DNA of 64,000 nt. Origin: Schwartzia succinivorans DSM 10502. GTDB taxonomy: Bacteria; Bacillota; Negativicutes; Selenomonadales; Selenomonadaceae. The translations under genes were made by a program, and so were the position numbers. The stretch is from positions 496,001 to 560,000 of the forward strand of contig NZ_FQUG01000002.1 in NCBI RefSeq assembly GCF_900129225.1. Reading direction: 5' to 3'. The first letter of the stretch is position 1; every line of letters starts with the position of its first letter. Shown here piece by piece: positions 1-9,434 of the stretch. A model generated the notes under the pieces. That model had not been told where the DNA came from, searched no databases, and was given only the letters and a program-made list of their open reading frames with translations.

Positions 1-1
1 A

Positions 2-61
2 GCTGCAGCGAAAAAGACCGCCGTGAAAAAGACTGCGGCCAAGAAAGATTCCAAGAAGTAA
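2..61 (+). CDS. topA: Partial C-terminal tail, probable DNA topoisomerase I
   Basis: Only the last 19 codons are inside the window. They form an open frame that ends in TAA at 59-61 and encodes a tail of almost only Ala and Lys with a few Thr. Such basic tails are common at the end of bacterial topoisomerase I, and topA directly precedes trmFO in many Firmicutes. The assignment therefore rests on gene order and composition; no catalytic domain is visible. The stop is 16 bases before the trmFO start, which suggests co-transcription. Confidence 0.5.
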   Translation, partial: AAAKKTAVKKTAAKKDSKK

Positions 62-77
62 GAAGGGAGCGGACGCA

Positions 78-1394
78 GTGAAGAAAATCATCATCGCAGG
101 GGCAGGCCTGGCTGGCAGCGAAGCGGCCTGGCAGGCAGCTGAACGCGGTGTGAAGGTGGAGCTTTATGAAATGCGCCCGGAGCATATGACACCGGCTCAT
201 AAGACGGGAGAGTTTGCTGAGCTGGTATGCAGCAATTCTCTCAGGGGAGCAGGGCTTGAGAATGCTGTAGGCGTTCTCAAGGAGGAGATGCGCCGCCTTG
301 GCTCTGTTGTAATGGAGGCGGCTGACGCGACGAAGGTTCCGGCTGGAGGAGCTCTTGCTGTAGACCGTCACGGATTCAGCCAACGCATTACTGAGAAGGT
401 TTCCAATCATCCGAATGTGACGGTTATTCACAAGGAACTTACGGAGATTCCTATGGAGGATGATGCGGTTACTATTGTTGCAACAGGCCCATTGACGGCA
501 GGGGCACTGGCGGAGGATATAAAAAAGCGTGTCGGACAGGGATATTTTTATTTCTATGACGCGGCAGCTCCGATAGTAACTCTTGAGTCCGTGGATATGA
601 CACGGGCGTGGCGGGCTTCGCGTTATGATAAGGGTGAGGCGGCGTATATCAACTGCCCGATGACCAAGGAGGAATATACTGCCTTCTGGAACGCTCTTGT
701 CACAGCTGAGAAGGCGCCTACGCATGATTTTGAGAAGGAGATTTTCTTCGAGGGGTGTATGCCTGTAGAGGTTATGGCGTCAAGAGGAGAGGATACTCTT
801 CTTTTTGGACCTTTGAAGCCTGTGGGACTTGATGACCCGCGCACGGGGAAACGTCCCTACGCGGTTGTACAGCTTCGTCAGGATAATGCGGAGGGAACCC
901 TTTATAATATTGTCGGGTTTCAGACGCATTTGAAATGGCCTGAGCAGCGCCGCGTATTCGCCATGATTCCGGGACTTGAAAATGCGGAATTTGTGCGCTA
1001 CGGCGTAATGCACAGGAATACCTTCATAAATTCTCCATTGGCACTTCTGCCTACAATGCAGCTGAAGGATGAGCCGTGTCTTTTCTTCGCGGGGCAGATG
1101 ACAGGTGTTGAGGGCTACGTTGAGTCGGCATCATCGGGTCTGGTGGCAGGAATCAATGCGGCACGCCTTGTAATGGGGAAGGAGCCTGTTGTATTCCCCG
1201 AGGCGACGGCACACGGCGCGCTCTGTCACTACATTACGACAGCAGATGCGAAAAAATTCCAGCCGATGAATGTGAATTTCGGTCTCATGCCGAAGCCTGC
1301 CGAGCGTATTCGTGACAAGAAGCTGAAAAAACAGAAAATCGCTGAGGCGGCACTTGCGGCACTTGATGATTTTCTTCCGACGGTTATTGGATAA
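78..1394 (+). CDS. trmFO: TrmFO, folate/FAD-dependent tRNA (uracil-54-C5)-methyltransferase
   Basis: Makes 5-methyluridine at position 54 of the tRNA T-loop, using methylenetetrahydrofolate and FADH2. The N-terminus carries the FAD-binding Rossmann motif GAGLAG (residues 8-13), followed by the family signature around [16 protein letters not shown]. Further signatures include [16 protein letters not shown] near residue 340. The 438 residues match the normal family length. The GTG start at 78 is preceded by AGAAGGGAG at 61-69. It lies between a probable topA tail and hslV, the usual Firmicute order. The xerC/codV gene often found next is absent. Confidence 0.95.
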   Translation: MKKIIIAGAGLAGSEAAWQAAERGVKVELYEMRPEHMTPAHKTGEFAELVCSNSLRGAGLENAVGVLKEEMRRLGSVVMEAADATKVPAGGALAVDRHGFSQRITEKVSNHPNVTVIHKELTEIPMEDDAVTIVATGPLTAGALAEDIKKRVGQGYFYFYDAAAPIVTLESVDMTRAWRASRYDKGEAAYINCPMTKEEYTAFWNALVTAEKAPTHDFEKEIFFEGCMPVEVMASRGEDTLLFGPLKPVGLDDPRTGKRPYAVVQLRQDNAEGTLYNIVGFQTHLKWPEQRRVFAMIPGLENAEFVRYGVMHRNTFINSPLALLPTMQLKDEPCLFFAGQMTGVEGYVESASSGLVAGINAARLVMGKEPVVFPEATAHGALCHYITTADAKKFQPMNVNFGLMPKPAERIRDKKLKKQKIAEAALAALDDFLPTVIG

Positions 1395-1422
1395 GGCTGA
1401 TACAGAAAGGGAGTAATCTGTT

Positions 1423-1974
1423 ATGGATAATTCTATTACATTTCATGCTACCACCATTGTTGCGGTACGTCATAATGGAAAGACTGCCATTGCCGGTGAC
1501 GGTCAGGTAACCTTTGGCGAGCACACAATCATGAAGGCGAATGCAAGAAAGGTTCGCCGTCTTTATCATGACAGCGTGCTGGCAGGCTTCGCGGGGTCGG
1601 TGGCTGATGCCTTTACTCTTTTTGAAAAATTCGAGGCGAAGCTTGAGGAATACAACGGCAATCTTATGCGCGCCGCGGTGGAGCTTGCAAAGGAATGGCG
1701 CACGGACCGTATTCTCCGCAAGCTTGAGGCGCTGCTGCTTGTTGCCGACAGCAGCATGCTGCTTATGATTTCGGGAAACGGTGAGGTCATCGAGCCCGAT
1801 GGAGATGTAGCAGCTATCGGCTCGGGCGGGTTTTACGCGCTTGCGGCTGCACGCTCAATGGTAAAGCATGCCAAGGATATGACGGCAGGAGAGATTGCAA
1901 AGGAATCTCTGTCCATAGCAGCGGATATCTGTGTCTTTACGAATCATAATATCAAAGTGGAAGAACTTGACTGA
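1423..1974 (+). CDS. hslV: HslV (ClpQ/CodW) peptidase subunit of the HslVU protease
   Basis: Proteolytic core of the ATP-dependent HslVU complex, a dodecameric Ntn hydrolase in the cytosol. The protein (183 residues) contains [15 protein letters not shown], the [17 protein letters not shown] segment and [11 protein letters not shown]. The Thr-Thr pair that supplies the nucleophile in most HslV proteins is at residues 10-11, behind the leader MDNSITFHA. Bacillus CodW has a similar extension and uses an N-terminal serine, but residue 2 here is Asp. Only one ATG fits, with AAGGGAG upstream. It sits 13 bases before hslU. Confidence 0.95.
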   Translation: MDNSITFHATTIVAVRHNGKTAIAGDGQVTFGEHTIMKANARKVRRLYHDSVLAGFAGSVADAFTLFEKFEAKLEEYNGNLMRAAVELAKEWRTDRILRKLEALLLVADSSMLLMISGNGEVIEPDGDVAAIGSGGFYALAAARSMVKHAKDMTAGEIAKESLSIAADICVFTNHNIKVEELD

Positions 1975-1987
1975 GGAGGAAACGGCG

Positions 1988-3373
1988 TTGAACGAACAGA
2001 CACCAAAACAGATTGTTGAGGAACTCAATAAATACATTGTCGGACAGGACAAGGCCAAACGCGCTGTTGCCATAGCTCTCAGAAACCGCTGGAGAAGCCG
2101 CCGGATTGACGAGTCTATCCGCGAGGATGTTATTCCAAAGAATATTTTGATGATTGGTTCAACAGGCGTAGGCAAGACGGAAATCGCACGCCGCCTTGCA
2201 AAGCTTGTAAAAGCGCCATTCGTAAAGGTAGAGGCTACGAAATTTACCGAGGTCGGATATGTTGGCCGTGACGTTGAGTCGATTGTGCGTGAGCTTGCCG
2301 AGGTAGCCGTGCGCATGGTTAAGCAGCAGCGCATGGAAGAGGTGCAGGACAAGGCCAAGGAGCTGGCGGAGGAACGTATTCTTGATGTGTTCGTTCCGGA
2401 GCCCAAGAAATTTTCAAATCCACTGGGAAGCCTTTTCGGAGCAGCGGCAGAGGTCGCGGAGAAAGAAGAAAGCGGCGAGGAACCGAAGTACAAAGCAGGG
2501 CGTGACTGGTGCAGAAAACGTCTTGAAGCGGGAGAGCTGGAGGATGAGCTTATCGAGATTGATGTAGAGGATACCTCCCGTCCGATGATTGGAATGCTCT
2601 CAGGCTCCTCCCTTGAAAACATGGGGGACGGACTGCAGGATATGATTTCTTCGCTTATGCCGAAGAAGCATAAGAAGCGCAAGGTTCCGGTAAAGGAAGC
2701 CCGTAAAATTTTCACCCAGGAGGAAGCCGCAAAGCTTATCGACATGGATGATGTCACGGCAGAGGCCATAAAAACTGCTGAAACAAGCGGAATAGTTTTC
2801 CTTGACGAAATTGATAAGGTGGCGGCAAAGAACGGTCAGGGCTCGGGACCTGATGTTTCCCGTGAGGGTGTTCAGAGAGATATTCTTCCTATCGTTGAAG
2901 GTTCGACTGTTATGACTAAGTACGGTCCGCTGAAAACGGATCATGTCCTATTTATCGCTGCTGGTGCATTTCATACGGCAAAGCCGTCGGATCTCATTCC
3001 TGAGCTTCAGGGACGTTTTCCTATTCGCGTCGAGCTCACGTCGCTTAAAAAGGATGATTTCAAACGCATTCTTACAGAACCAAGGAGCGCCCTCATAAAG
3101 CAGTATACCGCGCTTCTGGCTACAGAGGGAGTAAAGCTCACCTTCGGGGATGATGCTATTGACCGTATCGCGCAGATGGCATGCGACGTCAACGCTCAGA
3201 CAGAAAATATCGGAGCGCGCCGTCTTCATACGCTTTTGGAGAAGCTTTTGGAGGAAGTCTCCTTTGACGCGCCTGATCTTGAGGATAAAAATGTCGAGAT
3301 TCACGCTGACTACGTTGAGGAAAAGCTTTCTGACATCACGGTGAACAGGGACTTAAGTCAGTTTATTTTGTAA
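1988..3373 (+). CDS. hslU: HslU (ClpY) ATPase subunit of the HslVU protease
   Basis: AAA+ unfoldase that feeds substrates to HslV. The TTG start at 1988 was chosen because AGGAGGA (1974-1980) lies 7 bases upstream and the protein then begins [20 protein letters not shown], the family's usual start; 461 residues. Walker A is GSTGVGKT near residues 56-63 (Ser replaces the common Pro), Walker B is VFLDEID, and the [13 protein letters not shown] segment is present. The protein ends DLSQFIL, like the conserved HslU tail that docks into HslV. The I-domain lies between the Walker motifs. Confidence 0.95.
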   Translation: MNEQTPKQIVEELNKYIVGQDKAKRAVAIALRNRWRSRRIDESIREDVIPKNILMIGSTGVGKTEIARRLAKLVKAPFVKVEATKFTEVGYVGRDVESIVRELAEVAVRMVKQQRMEEVQDKAKELAEERILDVFVPEPKKFSNPLGSLFGAAAEVAEKEESGEEPKYKAGRDWCRKRLEAGELEDELIEIDVEDTSRPMIGMLSGSSLENMGDGLQDMISSLMPKKHKKRKVPVKEARKIFTQEEAAKLIDMDDVTAEAIKTAETSGIVFLDEIDKVAAKNGQGSGPDVSREGVQRDILPIVEGSTVMTKYGPLKTDHVLFIAAGAFHTAKPSDLIPELQGRFPIRVELTSLKKDDFKRILTEPRSALIKQYTALLATEGVKLTFGDDAIDRIAQMACDVNAQTENIGARRLHTLLEKLLEEVSFDAPDLEDKNVEIHADYVEEKLSDITVNRDLSQFIL

Positions 3374-3444
3374 TTCTAAGACTACAGAAAATATAAAAAA
3401 TTCATAAAATTCTTAATTGAATACTATCAATTCAAAAATCGTTA

Positions 3445-3453
3445 TGATATAAT
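3445..3453 (+). promoter_or_regulatory. Extended -10 promoter for codY
   Basis: TGATATAAT is an extended -10 element (TGN-TATAAT) in an AT-rich 160-base gap after hslU. No good -35 hexamer sits 17 bases upstream, as is common for extended -10 promoters. It suggests that codY has its own promoter in addition to any read-through from hslVU. Confidence 0.55.
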
Positions 3454-3534
3454 ATGAATACATAAATCTACTTATATAGATAGACAATATTTATCAAAAA
3501 CGCATTAGACTGTAAACGAAAGAAGGGGTGGTAT

Positions 3535-4323
3535 ATGCCAACATTATTGGAAAGAGCACGGAAAATCAATCGTCTTTTGCAGCGGTCGGAGACAGTTGAG
3601 TTTGATAGCATTTCGCGCGTTCTGTGCAACGTTATCGGAGCAAATGTCTACATTACCAATAAGAGCGGTAAAATTTATGGATATGCATTTGTTGATGATT
3701 TTGAGTGTGAGCTGATGATTGATAAGGTTATCAATCAGGGACAGTTCCCTAAAAATTACGTAAAATGGATGCTTAAGATTGATGAGACATCAGCTAACCT
3801 CCGTTCAAAAAGCGGTATGTGCGCTTTTGCAACTCCGGAGCAGGAATGCATGTTCAACGGAAAGAACACGACCATCGTTCCTATTTACGGAGTTGGCGAA
3901 CGCATCGGCACTATGATTATTGCAAAGTATAATGAGGAGTTTACTGATGATGACCTTCTGCTGGCTGAGTATGGCGCAACGGTCGTTGGTATGGAGATGC
4001 TCAGAGACAGAACTCAGCAGATTGAGATTGAGGCACGCAAGCGTACAGCAGTTCAGATTGCTCTTGCTAACCTTTCCTTCTCCGAGATTAAGGCTGTTTC
4101 GGCTATTGTCGAGGGACTTAAGGAGCTTGACAAGCCGGATGATCCTCTGGTGGCATCCAAGATTGCCGACAGCGCCAAGATTACACGCTCAGTTATTGTC
4201 AACGCGCTCAGAAAGCTTGAGTCGGCTGACATCATGGAATCGAAATCGCTTGGTATGCGCGGAACGCATATTAAAATCAAGAATGAATATCTTGAGGAAG
4301 AGCTTGCAAATTTTAACAGATAG
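3535..4323 (+). CDS. codY: CodY, GTP/branched-chain amino acid-responsive repressor
   Basis: Global nutritional regulator of Firmicutes. The 262 residues match the family. The N-terminal GAF domain (about 1-155) senses branched-chain amino acids. The C-terminal winged helix carries ASKIADSAKITRSVIVNAL and ESKSLGMRGTHIKI, the recognition region. ATG start at 3535 with AGAAGGGG upstream. It follows hslU by 161 bases and is followed by a strong hairpin terminator, so it closes this unit. In several Firmicutes CodY represses motility genes, which are immediately downstream here; whether it does so in this organism is inference. Confidence 0.96.
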   Translation: MPTLLERARKINRLLQRSETVEFDSISRVLCNVIGANVYITNKSGKIYGYAFVDDFECELMIDKVINQGQFPKNYVKWMLKIDETSANLRSKSGMCAFATPEQECMFNGKNTTIVPIYGVGERIGTMIIAKYNEEFTDDDLLLAEYGATVVGMEMLRDRTQQIEIEARKRTAVQIALANLSFSEIKAVSAIVEGLKELDKPDDPLVASKIADSAKITRSVIVNALRKLESADIMESKSLGMRGTHIKIKNEYLEEELANFNR

Positions 4324-4328
4324 TAAAC

Positions 4329-4368
4329 AGCGCCTGCAGGTTATAGGACTTGCAGGCGCTAAATTTTG
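4329..4368 (+). terminator. Rho-independent terminator after codY
   Basis: AGCGCCTGCA (4329-4338) pairs perfectly with TGCAGGCGCT (4351-4360) across a 12-base loop, followed by AAATTTT. The T-tract is short, so termination may be incomplete. Confidence 0.7.
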
Positions 4369-4444
4369 AGTAGTAGGACTAATTGGGACATTGAGACTAT
4401 TTTTGAATTTATAGCGAATTATCTAACACATGATTATGAAAAAA

Positions 4445-4453
4445 TGATAAAAT
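4445..4453 (+). promoter_or_regulatory. Candidate promoter for the flagellar operon
   Basis: TGATAAAAT is an extended -10 element (TGN-TAAAAT) in the 249-base gap between the codY terminator and flgB. A weak -35-like CTAACA lies upstream with a 19-base spacer. No convincing sigma-D promoter (TAAA-N15-GCCGATAA) was seen in this gap. The 160-base leader it implies holds no obvious structure. Confidence 0.4.
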
Positions 4454-4617
4454 GAAATCGAATATACAAAAAAATTATACGGAAAAAAGGGTTTTCATGT
4501 TTCGTTGTCGAATAGTTAACTAACTGTATTGAATACGTTGGATGTATCTTTTTGTGATTATTGGCGAAAGGATACTCTGTACATATAGATTTTGTTTAAG
4601 CAGGCAGGAGGGGTTAT

Positions 4618-5046
4618 ATGCTGGAGCAGATTATGCAGGGCGGCGGGATGGATTATATGCAGCGCGGCGTCAACGCAGCGAATATGCGCCATGAAGTCAT
4701 TGCCCACAATATTGCAAATGTTAATACACCGCAGTTTAAGCGGAGTGAGGTAGAGTTTGAAAAGATGCTTGCCAAGGAGCTTTACGGCGACCGGGACAAG
4801 GAAGGCAAGCTGCAGCTCGTACGCACGAGGGATAATCATCTTCCTATCGGGCATCTGCCGTTCCGCGCGCAGGCCAAGGAGGTTGTGGATAACACAACTA
4901 TAATGCGTACAGACCGAAACAATGTCGATATTGATATTGAGATGGCAAGCCTCGCGAAGAATCAGATTTATTACAATGCCCTTATGACGGAAATCGGGAG
5001 CTATATTTCCCGTGTAAAGACATCAATAACCAGCACTGAGGGCTGA
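4618..5046 (+). CDS. flgB: FlgB, flagellar proximal rod protein
   Basis: Structural subunit of the proximal rod in the flagellar basal body, exported by the flagellar type III system. The N-terminal rod motif is visible as HNIANVNTPQFKRSEVEFE near residues 30-48. The C-terminus has the paired heptad-like helix found in rod proteins. 142 residues, typical. ATG start with CAGGAGGGG just upstream. It opens the fla/che block, and flgC follows after 15 bases. Confidence 0.95.
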   Translation: MLEQIMQGGGMDYMQRGVNAANMRHEVIAHNIANVNTPQFKRSEVEFEKMLAKELYGDRDKEGKLQLVRTRDNHLPIGHLPFRAQAKEVVDNTTIMRTDRNNVDIDIEMASLAKNQIYYNALMTEIGSYISRVKTSITSTEG

Positions 5047-5061
5047 TAAAGGAGAATTGCT

Positions 5062-5529
5062 ATGAGTATGTTCGGCGGAATTGACGCGGCTGCTTCAGGC
5101 CTTACGGCAGAGCGGCTCCGCATGGATGTTATTTCGAACAACCTTGCAAATGCAAATACTACCCGCACAGCAGAGGGCGGCGCTTACCACCGTCGTTATG
5201 TAGTGTTTGAACCCCGTGAACAGTGGGAAAAAAATCAGACGTTTGCTGGGTATCTTTCCGATGCTGTTCAGCGTAAAATGGGACGGCGGGTCGGAAGAGG
5301 CAATGGTGTCCGTGCTGTTCGTATTGATGAGGACAGGACACAGGGACCGCTTGTCTACGATCCCGGGCATCCGGACGCAAATGCGGACGGCTATGTCGAG
5401 CGCCCAAACGTAAATCCGGTTTCTGAGATGGTCGATATGATTACCGCATCCCGTGCGTATGAGGCAAATGTAACGACAATTAATGCAGCCAAGAGCATGG
5501 CTATGAAGGCAATGGAAATCGGCAAATAA
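5062..5529 (+). CDS. flgC: FlgC, flagellar proximal rod protein
   Basis: Partner rod protein of FlgB. The N-terminus shows AAASGLTAERLRMDVISNNL ANANTT, the rod/hook family signature, and the C-terminus carries NVNPVSEMVDMITASRAYEA, diagnostic for FlgC. 155 residues, close to the usual length. RBS AAGGAG lies ahead of ATG 5062. It is the second gene of the operon. Confidence 0.95.
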   Translation: MSMFGGIDAAASGLTAERLRMDVISNNLANANTTRTAEGGAYHRRYVVFEPREQWEKNQTFAGYLSDAVQRKMGRRVGRGNGVRAVRIDEDRTQGPLVYDPGHPDANADGYVERPNVNPVSEMVDMITASRAYEANVTTINAAKSMAMKAMEIGK

Positions 5530-5565
5530 TTTAGTTTGAGAATCAACCTATAAGGGGTGGAGACC

Positions 5566-5877
5566 ATGGAGATAGAGCCTTTACAGATGACCCCCGTGCG
5601 GAGCGTCAGGATGAGCGCTGAAAGCCATCTTGGCGAGACACTGCAGCAGCCGGAGGTCAAAACATTTGGGGAACTTTTGACCGACGCATTGAAAGAGACA
5701 AATGCATTAGAGAAAAAATCAGATGCTTTGAACGCGGCACTTGCCGCAGGTGAAATCGACGATGTTTCACAGGTCGTTATCGCAAGTCAGAAAGCGGATA
5801 TTGCGCTGAACCTCACACTGCAGGTGCGCAACCGTGCGATTTCTGCGTATCAGGAGCTTATGCGCATGCAGGTATGA
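5566..5877 (+). CDS. fliE: FliE, MS-ring/rod junction protein
   Basis: Links the MS ring (FliF) to the rod. The conserved C-terminal region is visible: ALAAGEIDDVSQVVIASQKA and a final LQVRNRAISAYQELMRMQV. ATG at 5566 gives 103 residues with TAAGGGG (5551-5557) at proper distance; an in-frame GTG at 5557 overlaps that ribosome site and is less likely. The order flgB-flgC-fliE-fliF is standard. Confidence 0.93.
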   Translation: MEIEPLQMTPVRSVRMSAESHLGETLQQPEVKTFGELLTDALKETNALEKKSDALNAALAAGEIDDVSQVVIASQKADIALNLTLQVRNRAISAYQELMRMQV

Positions 5878-5920
5878 TAACGCGCTGACGTAAGTGAGAC
5901 CAGTCGAAGGGATTGAGAAG

Positions 5921-7546
5921 ATGGCAGAGTGGAAAGAAAGATATCTGCAGCTTTGGAATAAGACGACCAAACGACAACGGTATATGATCCTCGGGGGGGT
6001 CGTACTGCTTTTTGCGTTGATTTTGGGCAGCAGTTATTTCTACGGCAGCAAGCCTGATTTGGTGCCTTTGTTCACGAACATGGAAGCAAAGGACGCGGGC
6101 GAGGTTGCTGCAAAGCTGAAGGAATCGAAAATCCAATATGAGGTGCAGGAGACGAAGCAGGGGGTTACAATACTTGTTCCGTCCAAGGATGTGCATGGTG
6201 CGCGTCTTGACCTCGCTACGCAGGGACTGCCGCGTGGCAATAAGGGTTTTGAGATATTTGATGACAGCAAGCTCGGTGTTACCGAGTTCCAGAACAAGGT
6301 TAATTATCTGCAGGCACTGCAGGGAGAACTGACACGTACAATCGAACAGATTGCTGCAGTGGACAAGGTTCGTGTGCATATAGTACTTCCGGAGGACAGC
6401 CTTTATAAGAAGAATGAGAAGCCGGCGACGGCATCCATCATGCTGAAGCTTCGTCCGGACAAAAAGCTTTCCAAGAAGGAAATAAAGGGTATTGTAAACC
6501 TTACTGCACACAGTATACAGGGGCTTACACCTGAGAATATTACAATCGTTGATGATACGGGCAAGATTCTGAATGACCCGGATGAGGATGACGAGAAGAA
6601 TGTAAGCAACCAGACAATTTCACAGCTTGAGATGACCCGCAAGGTTAAGGAGCGTATGCAGAAGGATGTTCAGAGTCTTCTCGACCAGGCACTGGGAGAA
6701 GGACGTGCCTTCGTACGCGTCAATGTCGAGCTGGATTTTGATCAGCGTCAGACAGACCGCCAGATTTTTACTCCGGTTGTCGACGAGTCCGGAATTATCC
6801 GCAGCCAGCAGGATATGAGCGAGAGCTACAACGGTACCTCAAACAATCCGGGCGGACCTGCAGGTGTACAGTCCAATATTCCGGGCTATGTTGCGCAGGC
6901 AGAAACTGCCAACGCGCAGTATGAGAAGAAGGAATCTACAAAGAATTATGAAATCAATGAGGAGAAATCCAAGATTATCGCATCGCCGGGCTCTATCCGC
7001 CGTGTGAATATCGCGGTTCTCGTCAATGATGATATTACACGGGCACAGCAGGACAGCATTCTGCGTTCTGTGTCTTCTGCAGTCGGCATAAATGCGGAGC
7101 GCGGTGATACGGTTTCCGTTGAGCCTCTGCCGTTCAGCACAGAGCTGGCAGACCGCCGTGCAGCGGAAGAAGCAGCAGAACGTGCTCGTCAGGACCGCAA
7201 CTTCTACATGTCCGTTGCTGCCGGTGTACTGCTTCTGGCTCTTATCATTGGTGCTGTACTGCTCCGCCGCCGCAGACTGCGTCTGGAACGCGAAGCGTAC
7301 GAGGAGGAGCAGCGTCAGCTTGCTCTTGCCGAACAGGAGCGTCTGGAGGAAGAGAGACGTATGGAACAGGAACGTGCCGAACTCATCGCTGCCGGACAGG
7401 TTCCGGAGCAGCTGGTGGACGAGGAGCCTCAGCTTACGGAAGACGAGCTCAGAACTCTTTCGGAGCGCGAAGCAATCGAGAAACTTATCAACGAGAAGCC
7501 GGCAGAAGTGGCTATGCTTGTCAAGACCTGGCTTTCGGAGGATTGA
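5921..7546 (+). CDS. fliF: FliF, flagellar MS-ring protein
   Basis: Forms the inner-membrane MS ring. ATG 5921 is preferred over an in-frame GTG at 5894 because GAAGGGA sits 8 bases upstream; 541 residues. Two membrane segments are visible: one near residues 22-40 (YMILGGVVLLFALILGSSYF) and one near residue 435 (SVAAGVLLLALIIGAVLL). Between them lies the YscJ/FliF periplasmic ring-building region (for example PLFTNMEAKDAGEVAAKLKE). The acidic end, AEVAMLVKTWLSED, is the FliG-binding tail. Confidence 0.95.
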   Translation: MAEWKERYLQLWNKTTKRQRYMILGGVVLLFALILGSSYFYGSKPDLVPLFTNMEAKDAGEVAAKLKESKIQYEVQETKQGVTILVPSKDVHGARLDLATQGLPRGNKGFEIFDDSKLGVTEFQNKVNYLQALQGELTRTIEQIAAVDKVRVHIVLPEDSLYKKNEKPATASIMLKLRPDKKLSKKEIKGIVNLTAHSIQGLTPENITIVDDTGKILNDPDEDDEKNVSNQTISQLEMTRKVKERMQKDVQSLLDQALGEGRAFVRVNVELDFDQRQTDRQIFTPVVDESGIIRSQQDMSESYNGTSNNPGGPAGVQSNIPGYVAQAETANAQYEKKESTKNYEINEEKSKIIASPGSIRRVNIAVLVNDDITRAQQDSILRSVSSAVGINAERGDTVSVEPLPFSTELADRRAAEEAAERARQDRNFYMSVAAGVLLLALIIGAVLLRRRRLRLEREAYEEEQRQLALAEQERLEEERRMEQERAELIAAGQVPEQLVDEEPQLTEDELRTLSEREAIEKLINEKPAEVAMLVKTWLSED

Positions 7547-7552
7547 TTCAAT

Positions 7553-8578
7553 ATGCCTGATATGTATGATGAAACTGAACAGGAGCTTACTAATCAACAG
7601 AAAGCGGCTATTCTTTTCATAACTCTCGGCCCGGAAAATTCCGCAAAGGTTTTCCAGCACATGGCCGATGATGAAATTGAGAAGATAACGCTTGAGATTG
7701 CAAGCCAAAAGCAGGTAACTCCACGACAGAAGGCTGCGGTGCTCAGTGAGTTCTACCAGATGGCTATGGCTAAGAATTATCTGTCCAGCGGCGGTCTTGA
7801 GTACGCTCAGAACGTTCTTGAGAAGGCGCTTGGTTCGGAAAAGGCCGCAAGCATTATCAATCGACTGACTACGAGCCTGCAGGTTCGTCCGTTTGATTTC
7901 CTCAGAAAGACGGATCCTGCACAGCTTTTGAACTTTATACAGAATGAACATCCGCAGACGATAGCGCTGATTATGGCATATCTTGATCCTGATCAGGCTG
8001 CGACTATCCTTTCCTCTCTTTCACAGGAGAGACAGGCTGAGGTTGCTAAGCGTATCGCTATAATGGACCGTACCTCTCCGGAGGTCATTCGTGAGGTTGA
8101 GCGTGTTCTTGAGCGAAAGCTTTCGTCTCTTGTTACGCAGGATTTCACGACGGCAGGCGGCGTAAAGGCTATCGTAGAGGTGTTGAACCGTGTCGACCGT
8201 ACAACAGAGAAAACCATCATCGAAACTCTCGAGGTCGACAATCCGGAGCTTACCGAAGAAATCAAACGACTCATGTTCGTATTCGAGGATATCGTTATGC
8301 TGGACGACCGCTCGCTGCAGATGGTGCTGCGTGAGGTCGACGGAAAAGATTTGTCACTGGCCCTCAAGGCAACACCGAAGGAGGTTGCCTCGAAGGTATT
8401 CAAGAATATGTCTACGCGTGCAGCTGACATGCTGAAGGAAGAAATCGAGTTCATGGGTCCTGTCAAGATTCGTGATGTCGAGGAAGCACAGCAGAAGATC
8501 GTCAATGTCATCCGTAATCTGGAGGATAAGGGCGAGATTGTGGTTGCCCGCGGAAAGGGCGATGAGATGATTGCCTAA
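7553..8578 (+). CDS. fliG: FliG, flagellar motor switch protein
   Basis: Rotor protein that connects the MS ring to the C ring and touches the MotA stator. The 341 residues show the N-terminal FliF-binding domain (TNQQKAAILFITLGPENSAK), the EHPQTIALIMAYLDPDQAA helix of the middle domain, and the charged torque helix region near KAIVEVLNRVDRTTEKTIIE and FEDIVMLDDRSLQMVLREVD. It starts 7 bases after fliF and overlaps fliH by 8 bases, so translation is probably coupled. Confidence 0.96.
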   Translation: MPDMYDETEQELTNQQKAAILFITLGPENSAKVFQHMADDEIEKITLEIASQKQVTPRQKAAVLSEFYQMAMAKNYLSSGGLEYAQNVLEKALGSEKAASIINRLTTSLQVRPFDFLRKTDPAQLLNFIQNEHPQTIALIMAYLDPDQAATILSSLSQERQAEVAKRIAIMDRTSPEVIREVERVLERKLSSLVTQDFTTAGGVKAIVEVLNRVDRTTEKTIIETLEVDNPELTEEIKRLMFVFEDIVMLDDRSLQMVLREVDGKDLSLALKATPKEVASKVFKNMSTRAADMLKEEIEFMGPVKIRDVEEAQQKIVNVIRNLEDKGEIVVARGKGDEMIA

Positions 8579-9434
8579 GATTATTAAGGCGTCTGTCTGG
8601 GACGAGGCTCCCTGCATTGTCAAGGTTGATGCTCCGGGAGGAGCAGGCACTGCCGGTGCGCAGCAGAAAAAATCTGCTGTTCACAAAAGCGGCGAAAAAC
8701 GTATGACAGTGCGAGAGGATGCCCAGCGTCTCCATCGTGCGGCGCAAGAAGAAAAAGCAACGAGTGAGGCTATGATGAAGGATGCCTTCGCAAAAAAGAA
8801 GGAAGCCGAGTCACTGCTTGAAGAAGCCCACTCGAAAGCAGCCGCAATAAAGGCGGCTGCCGAAAAAGAAAAGAATGCTATTCTTGAGGATGCTCATCAG
8901 CAGGCCGAGGTGATTCTTGAGGATGCCCGCGGTACCGGCCGTGAGGAAGGTATTCAGGCCGGCCGTGAGGAAGGCATCGCCCAAATACGGGAGGAACAGA
9001 AGCAAATTCTTATTGATGCAAACTCCAAAGCGGAGAAGACTCTGGAAGATGCGAAAAGCGAGTCACAGGTATATGTGCAGCAGGCTGAAAACCAGATTGC
9101 GCAGCTTGCGCTTGAGGTTGTGGAAAAGATACTGCCTCAGCATTTTATTGATGTACCGACGGTGATTCTGCCGCTGGTTCAGAAGGCACTTCTGAAGGTT
9201 AAGGATCAGCCGTCTGTGACTGTACGCGTTGCGCCTGACAGCTTTGATCTGGTGCTGATGGCACGTTCCGAGATGCAGAATCTTCTTGAGGGCAATGCTG
9301 TTCTTGAGGTGCATTCGGATGAGAATCTTGGACCGGGAGATGTCGTTTTGGAGACACCGAACGGTGATGTTGATGCCAGGGTTTCCACGCAGCTTGAGTC
9401 TGTGAGAAAAGCAATACAGGATGTCATGTCATGA
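8571..9434 (+). CDS. fliH: FliH, flagellar export ATPase regulator
   Basis: Stator of the export ATPase FliI. The TTG start at 8571 overlaps the fliG end by 8 bases and gives the family-like beginning MPKIIKASVWDE. A long charged coiled coil follows, with glycine-spaced repeats around GREEGIQAGREEG (near residue 125), then the globular C-terminal FliI-binding domain with LALEVVEKILPQHF and VRVAPDSFD. 287 residues. The end overlaps fliI by 4 bases (ATGA). Confidence 0.9.
   Translation: MPKIIKASVWDEAPCIVKVDAPGGAGTAGAQQKKSAVHKSGEKRMTVREDAQRLHRAAQEEKATSEAMMKDAFAKKKEAESLLEEAHSKAAAIKAAAEKEKNAILEDAHQQAEVILEDARGTGREEGIQAGREEGIAQIREEQKQILIDANSKAEKTLEDAKSESQVYVQQAENQIAQLALEVVEKILPQHFIDVPTVILPLVQKALLKVKDQPSVTVRVAPDSFDLVLMARSEMQNLLEGNAVLEVHSDENLGPGDVVLETPNGDVDARVSTQLESVRKAIQDVMS

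Noticed and set aside
1855-2769. Long leftward open frame opposite hslU (304 codons)
   Set aside because: It lies wholly inside hslV/hslU on the other strand, is Ser-rich low complexity, and has no family motif; a shadow of real genes.
4369-4617. Sigma-D promoter before flgB
   Set aside because: No TAAA-N15-GCCGATAA-like match; the only reasonable element is an extended -10 of sigma-A type.
6839-7951. Leftward open frame of 370 codons opposite fliF/fliG
   Set aside because: It overlaps two certain flagellar genes and has Cys/Arg/Leu-rich composition typical of antisense frames.
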